From assembly GCF_001499855.1 (NCBI RefSeq), contig NZ_LQIK01000004.1:124001-188000 (forward strand): a DNA stretch of 64,000 nucleotides, read 5' to 3'. Below are positions 43,607-52,235 of the stretch, one piece after another. The position numbers were made by a program, and so were the translations under genes. Positions within the stretch are counted from its first letter, which is position 1. Each line of letters begins with the position of its first letter. Below the pieces are notes generated by a model, which was given only the letters and a program-made list of their open reading frames with translations, was not told where the DNA came from and made no database searches. The stretch is from Mycobacterium sp. GA-0227b (GTDB lineage: Bacteria; Actinomycetota; Actinomycetes; Mycobacteriales; Mycobacteriaceae).

Positions 43607-43861
43607 TCAGACTCCGCTGCGAGCCTTGGTGCGAGCGTTGCGCCGCTTCAGCGCGCGACGCTCGTCCTCGCTCATGCCACCCCACACGCCGGCGTCCTGC
43701 CCGGACTCCAATGCCCAGGTGAGGCACTCGGTGGTCACCGGGCACCGGTTACAGACGAGCTTCGCGTCAGCGATCTGAGCGAGCGCCGGGCCGCTGTTTC
43801 CCACGGGGAAGAACAGCTCCGGATCTTCATCGCGACAGACCGCCTTGTGGCGCCAATCCAT
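43607..43861 (-). CDS. whiB1: WhiB1 iron-sulfur transcription factor
   Basis: An 84-residue WhiB-family regulator, essential in M. tuberculosis, whose nitric-oxide-sensitive [4Fe-4S] cluster sits on Cys9, Cys37, Cys40 and Cys46. GVWGG and the basic C-terminus (RRALKRRNARTKARSGV) bind SigA and DNA. ATG 43861 gives the exact conserved length; the open frame runs 27 codons further 5' through the leader and is not coding in relatives. A leader of more than 100 bases and a CRP-type site upstream suggest cAMP control, as in M. tuberculosis. Confidence 0.97.
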   Translation of the reverse strand: MDWRHKAVCRDEDPELFFPVGNSGPALAQIADAKLVCNRCPVTTECLTWALESGQDAGVWGGMSEDERRALKRRNARTKARSGV

Positions 43862-43991
43862 AAGATCAAACTCCTCGTCAAGATATGTCCAGTGTGCGCA
43901 GCGCAGCGCACGGCTTTTTCTTCGGCTGTTTAACACGTGCACATTGAATGTTTCTGCAACGTTGCTTCGATGCTTTCACAGGCTGGACAGA

Positions 43992-44029
43992 TGTCAATAC
44001 TCGTGAGTTAACAAGTGCGCAATGTCACT
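43992..44029 (-). promoter_or_regulatory. whiB1 promoter with CRP-type site
   Basis: Read on the minus strand, AGTGACATTGCGCACT (44029-44014) resembles the CRP/Cmr (Rv3676-type) site of M. tuberculosis whiB1, and a consensus -35 TTGACA follows at 43997-43992. The -10 is not clear (AGCATC near 43974). A CRP site just upstream of -35 suits cAMP-dependent activation. Confidence 0.5.
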
Positions 44030-44107
44030 AGCCGGGTGGCCTCGCATATCACCCACTCGCCTGTACTAGACTCGATCCAACTCCGTCTCGAATCCTACGT
44101 CGCGAAC

Positions 44108-45076
44108 CTATCGCCGCAGGTCAGAGGCTTTCTCCAGGGCAGGCGCGAGCACACCGAGCGCGTCCGGAACAGCGGTGAACCTCATCGAGTCCCGCAAGCC
44201 CACGTAATCACCGTCGATCTGGCAGGCCACCGGAGTCTCGCTGGTCACCTGCAACCAGGGCAGGTCATCGTCGCGGATGAGGTGTTTGGCCTCGATACGC
44301 GGTTTCTTCGCCAGCATCCGCCGCACCAACCCCAGGTTCGCCCACACGTTCATGCTGGTCGTGGCGAACACGCCCAGGCCGGTCTCGAACGTCGTGGTCG
44401 GATTCGTCCACACCGGTCTGGCGTTGGCGTAGGTCCATGGACTCGCGTTGGACACGAACGCGAAATGAACGGCGTCGACCGGTTCGCGGTCGGGGAGATG
44501 CAGCGTCAGCGACGGTTCCTTACGGGCGCTGGCCAGCATCTCCCGGATGGCGACGCGCACGTAGCGGTAGGCGGTGACCTTGCGGCCCTTCGCGCGCTGC
44601 GCCTCGACGGCAGCCACCACGTCGCCGTCGACCCCCATGCCCGCGGTGAACACCGCCCAGCGTTCACCGCAGTCCATCAACCCGATCCGCCGCCATTCCT
44701 TCCGGTGCCGGTAGCCCGACAACAGGTCGACCAGCTGATTGGTCGCCTCGATCGGGTCGGGGCTGATTCCCAGGGCGCGCGCGAACACGTTGGCGGAGCC
44801 ACCGGGCACCACACCGACCGCGGGGGCGGCGGCGCCGGGGCCGCCAACTTCGAGAACGCCGTTGACCACTTCGTTCACCGTGCCGTCGCCCCCATGCACG
44901 ATCAGCACGTCGACACCGGCGCGCGCCGAGTCGCGGGCGATCTCGATGGCATGCCCGCGGTGATCGGTATGCGCGACGGTCAGCTTCACGCGGCTCTCCA
45001 GCGCGTGGGCCAGCAGGTCGCGTCCGGCCGGAGTCGTCGACGTGGCATTGGGGTTCACGATCAGCACGGCGCGCAC
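44108..45076 (-). CDS. Diacylglycerol/lipid kinase-like protein (DAGK catalytic domain)
   Basis: A 322-residue protein of the DAG/sphingosine-kinase fold (Rv3218-like). The nucleotide-binding motif is VHGGDGTVNEVVNG (about 60-73) and the second Gly-rich loop is VPGGSANVFARALG; a beta-sandwich C-terminal half follows. It likely phosphorylates a diacylglycerol-type lipid or another alcohol with ATP; the substrate is not evident. GTG start at 45076, divergent from a small membrane protein gene. Confidence 0.88.
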   Translation of the reverse strand: MRAVLIVNPNATSTTPAGRDLLAHALESRVKLTVAHTDHRGHAIEIARDSARAGVDVLIVHGGDGTVNEVVNGVLEVGGPGAAAPAVGVVPGGSANVFARALGISPDPIEATNQLVDLLSGYRHRKEWRRIGLMDCGERWAVFTAGMGVDGDVVAAVEAQRAKGRKVTAYRYVRVAIREMLASARKEPSLTLHLPDREPVDAVHFAFVSNASPWTYANARPVWTNPTTTFETGLGVFATTSMNVWANLGLVRRMLAKKPRIEAKHLIRDDDLPWLQVTSETPVACQIDGDYVGLRDSMRFTAVPDALGVLAPALEKASDLRR

Positions 45077-45126
45077 GGAGTCCGAGCCTACTGAACGGGC
45101 CCGCGTGACCCTCTACGCTCGACGAC

Positions 45127-45555
45127 GTGATCGTTCCCTCACCGACGACCGTGCGGCAGGCCGCTGTTCTCGTGGCCGCCGAGGGCGTCGTCGCGCTGGC
45201 GGCAGCTTTGGTCTACGTCGTGAGCGGGTTCGGCGAGGCCGAGGAATCGGGGCTGAACAAGTACGGCACCGCGCTGTGGTTCGCGATCATGGGCTCGGCG
45301 GTGCTGGCCGCGTCCTGGGCGTTATGGACCGGCAGGCGGTGGGGCCGCGGCATCGCGGTGTTCGCGCAACTGCTGCTGCTGCCCGTGGTCTGGTACATGG
45401 GCGTGGGGTCGCACCAGTGGATCTACGCCGTTGCCCTCGGCGCGGTGGCGGTGCTGACGCTTGCTCTGCTGTTCAGCCCCTCGGCGCTGCAGTGGGTGAG
45501 CGCTCATGGCGACTCGGCGGCCAGCGCCGACAGGTCGGGCCCCGAGACCCGGTAG
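45127..45555 (+). CDS. Four-TM integral membrane protein (Rv3217c-like)
   Basis: A 142-residue protein, GTG start at 45127, with four hydrophobic segments: AAVLVAAEGVVALAAALVYVV, ALWFAIMGSAVLAASWALW, GIAVFAQLLLLPVVWYMGVG and WIYAVALGAVAVLTLALLF. No known domain; conserved in mycobacteria at this place. Its 3' end overlaps the end of the convergent GNAT gene by 52 bases. Confidence 0.82.
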   Translation: MIVPSPTTVRQAAVLVAAEGVVALAAALVYVVSGFGEAEESGLNKYGTALWFAIMGSAVLAASWALWTGRRWGRGIAVFAQLLLLPVVWYMGVGSHQWIYAVALGAVAVLTLALLFSPSALQWVSAHGDSAASADRSGPETR

Positions 45556-45989
45556 GTGATCCAGTCGGTCTGCGGCTTGCCGCCGACGGTGTCGTAGAGC
45601 GCGATCGCGTTGACGTTCCAGTCGAGCACCGCCCACGACAGCCGGCTGTATCCATGTTCGACGCATTCGCGGGCCAGGGTGGCCAGCAACTTGCGGGCCA
45701 GCCCGCGCCGTCGGAACTGCGGGCGCACGTACAGGTCTTCGAGGTAGATGCCCTCGACGCCGTCCCACGTGGAGAAGCTGCGGAACCACAGCGCGCTCGC
45801 GGCGGCCTGCCCGTCGACTTCGGCGATGTGGCCCTGCACCGTCGCCGGCTCGGTGAAAAGCGCTCGGCGCAACTGGTTTTCGGTGACGGTGCATTCGAGG
45901 GCCGCATGTTCGAAATCCGCGAGCTCGTGGATCATCGCGGTCAACTCGGGCTCGTCGCCCCGCCGCACCCGCCGGATCAGCTCGGTCAC
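45504..45989 (-). CDS. GNAT-family N-acetyltransferase
   Basis: A 161-residue acetyl-CoA-dependent acetyltransferase (Rv3216-like). The acetyl-CoA loop is PQFRRRGLARKLL and the preceding strand GIYLEDLYV is typical; a late NVNAIALYDTVGG motif closes the fold. Close to diamine/spermidine-type (SSAT-like) acetyltransferases in layout. GTG at 45989 overlaps the entC stop (GTGA). The substrate is unknown. Confidence 0.87.
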   Translation of the reverse strand: MTELIRRVRRGDEPELTAMIHELADFEHAALECTVTENQLRRALFTEPATVQGHIAEVDGQAAASALWFRSFSTWDGVEGIYLEDLYVRPQFRRRGLARKLLATLARECVEHGYSRLSWAVLDWNVNAIALYDTVGGKPQTDWITYRVSGPDLSALAAESP

Positions 45990-47080
45990 GGTTCGACGCC
46001 CAGAGCGGTGAGGATGGTATTGAATTTCGTTGTGGTTTCGTCGAGTTCGTCGTCGGGATCGGACTCGGCGACAATGCCGCCACCGGAATACGCTTCTGCG
46101 GTGCGGCGATCCGCCGACAGCTGCGCGCAGCGGATCGACACCACCCAGCGGCCGTCACCGCGCTGATCGCACCAGCCGACGGCGCCGGCGTAGAAGCCGC
46201 GGTCCCCCTCCAGCTCGCCGATCAAGTCGGCCGCATCGGCCGTGGGCACACCGCCGACCGCGGGGGTCGGGTGCAGAGCGATTGCCAAATCCAATGCGGT
46301 AGTGGACTTTTCGCGGAGCTTGCCGGTGATGCGGGTGGCCAGATGCCACACCGCGTCGGTCTTGCGCAGTGCCGGCTCGGCTGCGACGTCGAGATCGGCG
46401 CACAGCGGGTCGAGCACGTCGCGGATCGTGTCGACCACCAGCTGGTGTTCGTGGCGGTTCTTCGCCGATGCGGCCAGCGCCGCGCCGTTCGCCTCGTCGG
46501 TGTCCGGATCCGGGGAGCGGGGCGCCGATCCCGCGAACGGTGCGCAAACCACGTCATCGCCGCGGCGGGCCACCAGTAGTTCCGGGCTCACACCGACCAG
46601 CACCGCCCCCGAGTAACCGCCGCCCGCGGCGGTCAGATCGGCGAGGTAGCCGTTGGCGGCAGGGTCCGCGCTGACCAGGCGGTGCAGGACGGTGCGCGCA
46701 TCCAGCGGGCCGCCGGCGGCCAACCGCAGCGCACGGGCCAGCACGACCTTGTGCAGCCCGCTCGACGGGTTGTTCAGCCGGTCCACCGCCGCCGCGACCC
46801 GCGAGCGATGTTCGTCCGGATCAGGCAGCGTCTCGGCGATGCGCACGTCGGGCAGCGGCCGAAGCGGCCACTCCGGCAACGCGTCGAGGAACTGAACATT
46901 CTGCGGCCGGATCAGGGCGGCCGGTTTGGTCATGTCGAAAGGCAACGCGCCCACGATGATCGGAGCACTGTGCGACGCAAGCGCCGCGCGCGCTTCGGCC
47001 ACTTTCGGGAATGCGGTGTGCACCCCCTCCGCGACGACGGCGCCGCGGGAGGCCAGGACGAAGGACGGCTCGCGAGTCAC
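45986..47080 (-). CDS. entC: Isochorismate synthase
   Basis: A 364-residue chorismate-binding enzyme (Rv3215-like) that converts chorismate to isochorismate, the branch point to menaquinone and, where present, salicylate/mycobactin. Motifs: HKVVLARAL, APFAGSAPR, KNRHEHQLVVDTIRDVL, ATRITGKL, HPTPAVGGVPT and YAGAVGWCD, with a final SGGGIVAESDPDDEL. GTG 47080 overlaps the gpm2 stop, and its own stop overlaps the GNAT start: a three-gene, translationally coupled operon. Confidence 0.9.
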   Translation of the reverse strand: MTREPSFVLASRGAVVAEGVHTAFPKVAEARAALASHSAPIIVGALPFDMTKPAALIRPQNVQFLDALPEWPLRPLPDVRIAETLPDPDEHRSRVAAAVDRLNNPSSGLHKVVLARALRLAAGGPLDARTVLHRLVSADPAANGYLADLTAAGGGYSGAVLVGVSPELLVARRGDDVVCAPFAGSAPRSPDPDTDEANGAALAASAKNRHEHQLVVDTIRDVLDPLCADLDVAAEPALRKTDAVWHLATRITGKLREKSTTALDLAIALHPTPAVGGVPTADAADLIGELEGDRGFYAGAVGWCDQRGDGRWVVSIRCAQLSADRRTAEAYSGGGIVAESDPDDELDETTTKFNTILTALGVEP

Positions 47081-47688
47081 CGCGGTTTACACGGATCCCG
47101 GTGGCCGGTCAGCCCCTGCGCGATGATCTGGCGGATCGCGTGCTCGAAGCCGAGCACCGCGACGGAGGCCGCCGCCATCGCGAACCGGATGCCCTCGGCG
47201 ACCGGCATCTCCACCCACCGCGCGATCACCGAGCGGGAAAAGTGCCCATGCCCGACGAACACCACGTCGCGGGACTCCATGTGCGTCAGCGCCAACTCGA
47301 CGGCGCGGTCCGCGCGCTGTGTGACCTCAGCGACGCTCTCGCCGCCGTCGGCGCCGTGCGTCCAGATCAGCCAGTCGGGAACGGTCTGACGGATCTGCGG
47401 CGTCGTCAGCCCCTCGTAGCGGCCGTAGTCCCATTCCTGCAGGAGCGGGGACACCTCGTCGACGGTCAGCCCGGCCAGTTCGGCGGTGTCCGCGGCACGC
47501 CGCATCGGGCTGCTGAGCACCAGCGGGTTGTCGAGTTCGAGTCCGGCCAGCGCTTCGGCCGCGAGTTTGGCGCGCACGCGGCCGGTTTCCGTGAGCTCCA
47601 GATCGGTGCGGCCGGTGTGTCGACCGCTCTTCGACCACTCCGTCTCGCCGTGACGAAGCAGTACCAGACGGTGCTGCAGGAGGCCCAC
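47077..47688 (-). CDS. gpm2: Histidine phosphatase superfamily protein (Gpm2/Rv3214-like)
   Basis: A 203-residue acid phosphatase of the phosphoglycerate-mutase superfamily. Catalytic pocket: LRHGETEW with phospho-His (about 14), Arg of SSPMRRAADT, and the second His of VGHGHFSRSV. Despite its name the M. tuberculosis protein acts as a broad acid phosphatase, not a mutase. GTG 47688 gives the conserved length; the frame extends 16 codons upstream into the divergent parA promoter. First gene of the gpm2-entC-GNAT operon. Confidence 0.88.
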   Translation of the reverse strand: MGLLQHRLVLLRHGETEWSKSGRHTGRTDLELTETGRVRAKLAAEALAGLELDNPLVLSSPMRRAADTAELAGLTVDEVSPLLQEWDYGRYEGLTTPQIRQTVPDWLIWTHGADGGESVAEVTQRADRAVELALTHMESRDVVFVGHGHFSRSVIARWVEMPVAEGIRFAMAAASVAVLGFEHAIRQIIAQGLTGHRDPCKPR

Positions 47689-47738
47689 GCTGACTGATTC
47701 TGCCGCACGGCCCGTCGCGGCGTACCTGCCGTGCAACG

Positions 47739-48545
47739 ATGAGCATCGTGACTCGAGTACTTGCGGTCGCCAATCAAAAGGGTGGGGTAGCCAAGACGAC
47801 GACGGTGGCGTCGTTGGGCGCGGCGATGGTGGAGAAGGGTCTGCGGGTGCTCATCGTCGACCTCGACCCGCAAGGCTGTTTGACGTTTTCGCTGGGGCAG
47901 GATCCCGACAAGCTGCCGGTGTCGATCCACGAGGTGCTGCTCGGCGAGGTCGAACCCGACGCCGCGCTGCTCGACACCCCCGAGGGGATGACGCTGCTGC
48001 CGGCCAACATCGACCTCGCGGGTGCCGAGGCGATGCTGCTGATGCGCGCTGGTCGCGAGTATGCGCTCAAGCGGGCGCTGGCCAAGCTCTCCGATGCCGG
48101 CTACGACGTGGTGATCGTCGACTGCCCGCCCTCCCTGGGCGTGCTCACCCTCAACGGCTTGACCGCCGCCGACGACGTGATTGTGCCGCTGCAGTGTGAG
48201 ACGTTGGCGCACCGCGGCGTCGGCCAGTTCCTGCGCACCATCGCCGATGTCCAGGCGATCACGAACGCCGAGCTGAACCTGCTGGGGGCGTTGCCGACGC
48301 TGTACGACTCGCGCACGACGCACAGCCGCGACGTGCTGCTCGACGTCGCCGACCGATACGACCTGCCGGTGCTGGCGCCGCCGATTCCGCGCACCGTCCG
48401 GTTCGCCGAGGCCAGCGCCTCGGGCGCGTCGGTGCTGGCCAGTCGGAAGAACAAGGGCGCGCATGCCTATCGGGAATTGGCCGAGGCGCTGCTCAAGCAT
48501 TGGCGGAAGGGCAAGCCGATGCCGACGTTCGCCCCGGAAATCTAG
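47739..48545 (+). CDS. ParA/Soj-type ATPase (Rv3213c-like)
   Basis: A 268-residue MinD/ParA deviant-Walker ATPase: KGGVAKTT (about 14-21), VDLDPQG and IVDCPPSLG motifs are intact. No parB lies nearby, so it is not the chromosomal ParAB pair; orphan ParA-like proteins position cellular cargo or assist plasmid-like elements. ATG 47739 or GTG 47748 may be the start. Divergent from gpm2 by 50 bases. Confidence 0.88.
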   Translation: MSIVTRVLAVANQKGGVAKTTTVASLGAAMVEKGLRVLIVDLDPQGCLTFSLGQDPDKLPVSIHEVLLGEVEPDAALLDTPEGMTLLPANIDLAGAEAMLLMRAGREYALKRALAKLSDAGYDVVIVDCPPSLGVLTLNGLTAADDVIVPLQCETLAHRGVGQFLRTIADVQAITNAELNLLGALPTLYDSRTTHSRDVLLDVADRYDLPVLAPPIPRTVRFAEASASGASVLASRKNKGAHAYRELAEALLKHWRKGKPMPTFAPEI

Positions 48546-48600
48546 GAATTTCGGTGTCGTCCGTCGCGCTCACCGCAACCAACTACACCCAAATCACGTC

Positions 48601-49812
48601 TCAGCCGAGCGCCACCAGCTGATCGCCGCGCTGCTCGAGCAGCGTCGAGCCCGCCACCGCGGGCACCACCGGGGCCGAACCGGGCGGCCGGGCCACCGGA
48701 ATGTGGCGTTCGCCGCGACCGGTCTCGGGATCGAACACGTCGTAGCCGCCCGTGACGGGCACCAGCAACCGGCCCGCCATGATCGTCGCCGGCCCCACCG
48801 GCACGTTTCCGCCCACCGGCGCGACGGTGTACTTGTAGCGAAGCCCGTTGGCGGAGAAGACCATTACGCTGTCGCCGGTCCACCAGGTGATCAGGTCGCC
48901 CGCACGCGACATCGTGGCCTGCGGCGACGGCGGGCGGGCCACCTCCGTGCTGGCGATCGTCGCGCCCGTCTCGTCGACGATGTTCACCGTGGGTTTGGGT
49001 GTGGGCACGTAGACGGCGGTGGTGGTGTCGGCGACCGCCACCACCCGCGCGCCGGAATCCTTCGGCACGCCGGGCTGCGGCACGTACTTCAACTCGGGGG
49101 TGTCCTCCTCTTCAGAGGGCCGCAGCAGCGTGAGGCGCAGATCGGGCTGCCGTGGGCACGCCTCGAGCACCGACACCGCGCTGGAACTGGCCTGCGCCGA
49201 CACCAACCGGCACAGCGGAGCCGTCGGGGTGTCCGGTTTGATGCGGGCGTCGAGGGCGCCGTAACTGATCATCCGGACCATGTCGGAGCGCCACAGCTCG
49301 AGTCGGTTCTCGCCCGCCGAGAGCACGGTGGTGCCGTCCGACGTCAACGTCACCTCGTCATCGGCATACGAGGTCCGCGCCGGCCCCCGCGTGCCGGTCT
49401 TGGCGTCGATGGTGCTGACTTGGCCGCATCCGCGCACGTCGGGATATACGGCCACCGCGTACTGATAGACGTAGCTGACCCCGCACAGGTCGAGGTCACG
49501 CGAATAGCTCCACAGCGTGTCGCCCGTCGCGGGATCGCGGCCCTCGACGGTGCTGCCGTCGCCGGTCACCACGGCGCCGCCGACGACGAGCGGCCTCGTC
49601 GTGCGCCCGCTGGGTGCGGTCCACAACTGGCGCACGGTCTGCGGAACCGCCTTGGCCGGGGTCAGCGGCTGAACCGGGACCGCGGCGGGCCTGCTGATCG
49701 TTGCCCGTGCGTCACTGGTCCACCAGACCAAGCCGGCCGTCACCGCGACCACGACGCCAATCGCCAGAGCCACCAGCACGTCGGTTCGGGTGCGACGTTC
49801 GGGTTTGACCAT
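48601..49812 (-). CDS. Membrane-anchored beta-propeller protein (Rv3212-like)
   Basis: A 403-residue protein with one N-terminal TM anchor (about 12-32, DVLVALAIGVVVAVTAGLVWW), so mostly outside the membrane. The rest shows repeated PQQ/WD-like blades (TVEGRDPATGDTLWSYSRD, STIDAKTGTRGPA, DVFDPETGRGERHIPV). No catalytic motif. It lies 18 bases downstream of rhlE on the same strand and could be cotranscribed. In M. tuberculosis the counterpart is Rv3212; function unknown. Confidence 0.82.
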   Translation of the reverse strand: MVKPERRTRTDVLVALAIGVVVAVTAGLVWWTSDARATISRPAAVPVQPLTPAKAVPQTVRQLWTAPSGRTTRPLVVGGAVVTGDGSTVEGRDPATGDTLWSYSRDLDLCGVSYVYQYAVAVYPDVRGCGQVSTIDAKTGTRGPARTSYADDEVTLTSDGTTVLSAGENRLELWRSDMVRMISYGALDARIKPDTPTAPLCRLVSAQASSSAVSVLEACPRQPDLRLTLLRPSEEEDTPELKYVPQPGVPKDSGARVVAVADTTTAVYVPTPKPTVNIVDETGATIASTEVARPPSPQATMSRAGDLITWWTGDSVMVFSANGLRYKYTVAPVGGNVPVGPATIMAGRLLVPVTGGYDVFDPETGRGERHIPVARPPGSAPVVPAVAGSTLLEQRGDQLVALG

Positions 49813-49830
49813 CGCGCGGCCGGGGCCTCG

Positions 49831-51291
49831 CTAGCCGGCGCTGGCCGGGGCCTTGCGCGGCCGACGGCGGCGCCTGCGCTTGGCCGGGCCCGCGTCGCCG
49901 GAACCCTCAGCGGCGTCGCTGGACTCCTGCTCGGGCGACGTGGACGCCTCGGGATGGCCGCTGGCCGGCTTGCCTCCGCGCGTGCGGCGGCGGGTGCGGT
50001 TGCGGGTGCGCGCGGGGCGGTCGGCCGACTTCTCCGCCGGCGCGCGCCTGCTCTGCACCTTGACGGGTTCGCCGACGGTGCCGGTGGCCTCGGCGGGGAT
50101 GCCCAGCTCGCTGTAGAGATGCGGCGAGCTGGAGTACGTCTCGGCGGGATCGGGGCAGCTGAGGTTCAGCGCCTTGTCGATCATCGTCCAGCGGGCCAGT
50201 TCGTCCCAGTCCACCAAGGTCACGGCGACGCCGGTCTTACCCGCGCGCCCGGTGCGGCCGATGCGGTGCACGTAAGCCTGCTCGTCCTCGGGGATCTGGT
50301 AGTTGATCACGTGGGTGACGTCGTCGATGTCGATGCCGCGGGCGGCGACGTCGGTGGCGACGAGCACGTCGATCTCGCCGGTGCGGAACGCCTTGAGCGC
50401 CTTCTCGCGCGCGCCCTGACCGAGGTCACCGTGCACGGCGCCGACCTTGAACCCACGCTCGGCGAGTTCGTCGGACACTTTCTGGGCGGTGCGCTTGGTG
50501 CGGGTGAAGATCATCGTGGCGCCGCGGCCCTCGGCCTGCAGGATGCGGGCGACCATCTCCACCTTGTCCAGCGCGTGCGCCCGGTAGGCGAACTGCTCGG
50601 TGGTGTCGTGGGTGGCCGCCGAATGCGGGGCCTCGGCCCTGATGTGCGTCGGCTGGTTCATGAAGGTGCGGGCCAGCGTGATGATCGGGTCCGGCATCGT
50701 GGCCGAGAACAGCATCGACTGCCTGTTGTCGGGAATCTGGCGCAGAATCCGCTCGATGTCGGGCAGGAAGCCGAGGTCGAGCATTTCGTCGGCCTCGTCG
50801 AGCACCAGCATGGACAGTCCGCCCAATTTCAGGTGCCCCTGCTGGGCCAGGTCGAGCAGGCGCCCGGGCGTGCCGACGACGACGTCGACTCCCTTTTGCA
50901 GCGCCTCGATCTGTCCCTCGTAAGGCCGTCCACCGTAAATCGAGGTGACCGACAGCTTGCGGTCGCCGACCGTGAGGTACTTGCCCGCGGCCGCCAGGTC
51001 GCCGTACACCTGCAGACACAGCTCGCGAGTCGGCACGACCACCAGCGCCCGCGGGACGCCGGTCAGCGGGCGGTCGGCGTCGGTGGTGATCCGCTGCAGC
51101 AGCGGCACACCGAAGGCCAGCGTCTTGCCCATGCCGGTGCGGGCCTGGCCGATCAGGTCGTCGCCGGCCAGCGCCATCGGCATGGTCAGCTCTTGAATGG
51201 CAAATGGATGTTGCTTGCCGTCCTCGGCGAGTGCACGCACGATTTCGTCGCGGACTCCGAGTTCAGCAAATGTGGGGTTGAGATGCGTCAT
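49831..51291 (-). CDS. rhlE: DEAD-box RNA helicase RhlE
   Basis: A 486-residue ATP-dependent RNA helicase. Q motif (PFAIQELTMPMALAG), motif I (GQARTGMGKT), motif II (DEAD in VLDEADEMLD), motif III (SAT) and motif VI (HRIGRTGRAGKTG) are all present. The C-terminal ~90 residues form an Arg/Pro/Ser-rich tail ([26 protein letters not shown]) that should bind RNA. It is part of the mycobacterial RNA degradosome repertoire. ATG at 51291; the gene has a gap of more than 200 bases upstream, shared with the divergent ferritin-like gene. Confidence 0.93.
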   Translation of the reverse strand: MTHLNPTFAELGVRDEIVRALAEDGKQHPFAIQELTMPMALAGDDLIGQARTGMGKTLAFGVPLLQRITTDADRPLTGVPRALVVVPTRELCLQVYGDLAAAGKYLTVGDRKLSVTSIYGGRPYEGQIEALQKGVDVVVGTPGRLLDLAQQGHLKLGGLSMLVLDEADEMLDLGFLPDIERILRQIPDNRQSMLFSATMPDPIITLARTFMNQPTHIRAEAPHSAATHDTTEQFAYRAHALDKVEMVARILQAEGRGATMIFTRTKRTAQKVSDELAERGFKVGAVHGDLGQGAREKALKAFRTGEIDVLVATDVAARGIDIDDVTHVINYQIPEDEQAYVHRIGRTGRAGKTGVAVTLVDWDELARWTMIDKALNLSCPDPAETYSSSPHLYSELGIPAEATGTVGEPVKVQSRRAPAEKSADRPARTRNRTRRRTRGGKPASGHPEASTSPEQESSDAAEGSGDAGPAKRRRRRRPRKAPASAG

Positions 51292-51523
51292 ACGCGAAAA
51301 GAGGCCTTTCGATTGTCATCCTCATGGGCTTCCACGCGCGCACGAGTTCGACAAAAGTTATGGCCAGTGAAGACCAGAGCCCTGCGCTGAGGTAGGCGGG
51401 CCCACTGCGTGCACGCACATTTCTTGGGTGGCGGCGAGTTTCGTCAGTGCCGCTGCCCGAAACCATCATACCTGGTGATGTTCGCTCGACTGGCCAGGCG
51501 CGGTGACGTTTAGAGTTGGGCCC

Positions 51524-52219
51524 ATGAACTCGACGCCACCGGCACCCGGGCAAACCGACTCGGCGACGTCAGGTGTGTCGGCCGAGCATCCCGGCGTCAA
51601 CGAACTTTTCGCGCTGCTGGCCTACGGCGAGGTGGCGGCGTTCTACCGGCTCACCGACGAGGCGCGCATGGCGCCGAACCTGCGCGGCCGCATCAACATG
51701 GCCAGCATGGCGGCTGCCGAGATGAACCACTACGAGGTGCTGCGCGACGCGCTCGAGCGCCGGGGGGTGGAGGTCGTGCCGGCGATGACGAAATATGCGT
51801 CGGCCCTTGAGAATTACCACCGGCTGACCACTCCGAGCACCTGGCTCGAGGCGTTGGTCAAGACCTATGTCGGCGATGCCCTCGCCGCGGACTTCTACCT
51901 CGAGATCGCCGACTCCATGCCCGACGACGTCGCCGACGTGGTGCGCGCGGTGCTGTCGGAGACCGGCCACTCACAGTTCGTCGTCGCCGAGGTGCGGGCG
52001 GCGGTGACGGCCAGCGAGAAGCAGCGGCACCGGCTCGCGCTGTGGTCGCGTCGACTGCTCGGTGAGGCGATCACCCAGGCGCAGTTCGTGTTGGCCGATC
52101 ACGACGAGCTGGTCGATCTGGTGATGGCCAGCGGCGAAGGGCTGACGCAGCTGACCGAGTTCTTCGACCGGCTGCAGCGCACACACACCTCCCGCATGCA
52201 GGAGCTGGGGCTGGCCTGA
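51524..52219 (+). CDS. Ferritin-like/tRNA-hydroxylase-type protein (Rv3210c-like)
   Basis: A 231-residue helical protein with Glu and ExxH-type pairs expected of a di-iron four-helix bundle: Glu in AYGEVAAFYRL, EMNHYEVL, and the late ETGHSQFVVAEV. This resembles MiaE-like/ferritin-like fold proteins, but tRNA hydroxylation has not been shown. ATG 51524 gives the conserved length; ATG 51503 is less likely. No known partner. Confidence 0.8.
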   Translation: MNSTPPAPGQTDSATSGVSAEHPGVNELFALLAYGEVAAFYRLTDEARMAPNLRGRINMASMAAAEMNHYEVLRDALERRGVEVVPAMTKYASALENYHRLTTPSTWLEALVKTYVGDALAADFYLEIADSMPDDVADVVRAVLSETGHSQFVVAEVRAAVTASEKQRHRLALWSRRLLGEAITQAQFVLADHDELVDLVMASGEGLTQLTEFFDRLQRTHTSRMQELGLA

Positions 52220-52235
52220 AACCCGCCTGAGCGCG

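Noticed and set aside
48463..51390. Long plus-strand frame (about 975 codons) opposite the Rv3212-like and rhlE genes
   Set aside because: Antisense to two clear proteins with full motifs; low-complexity composition.
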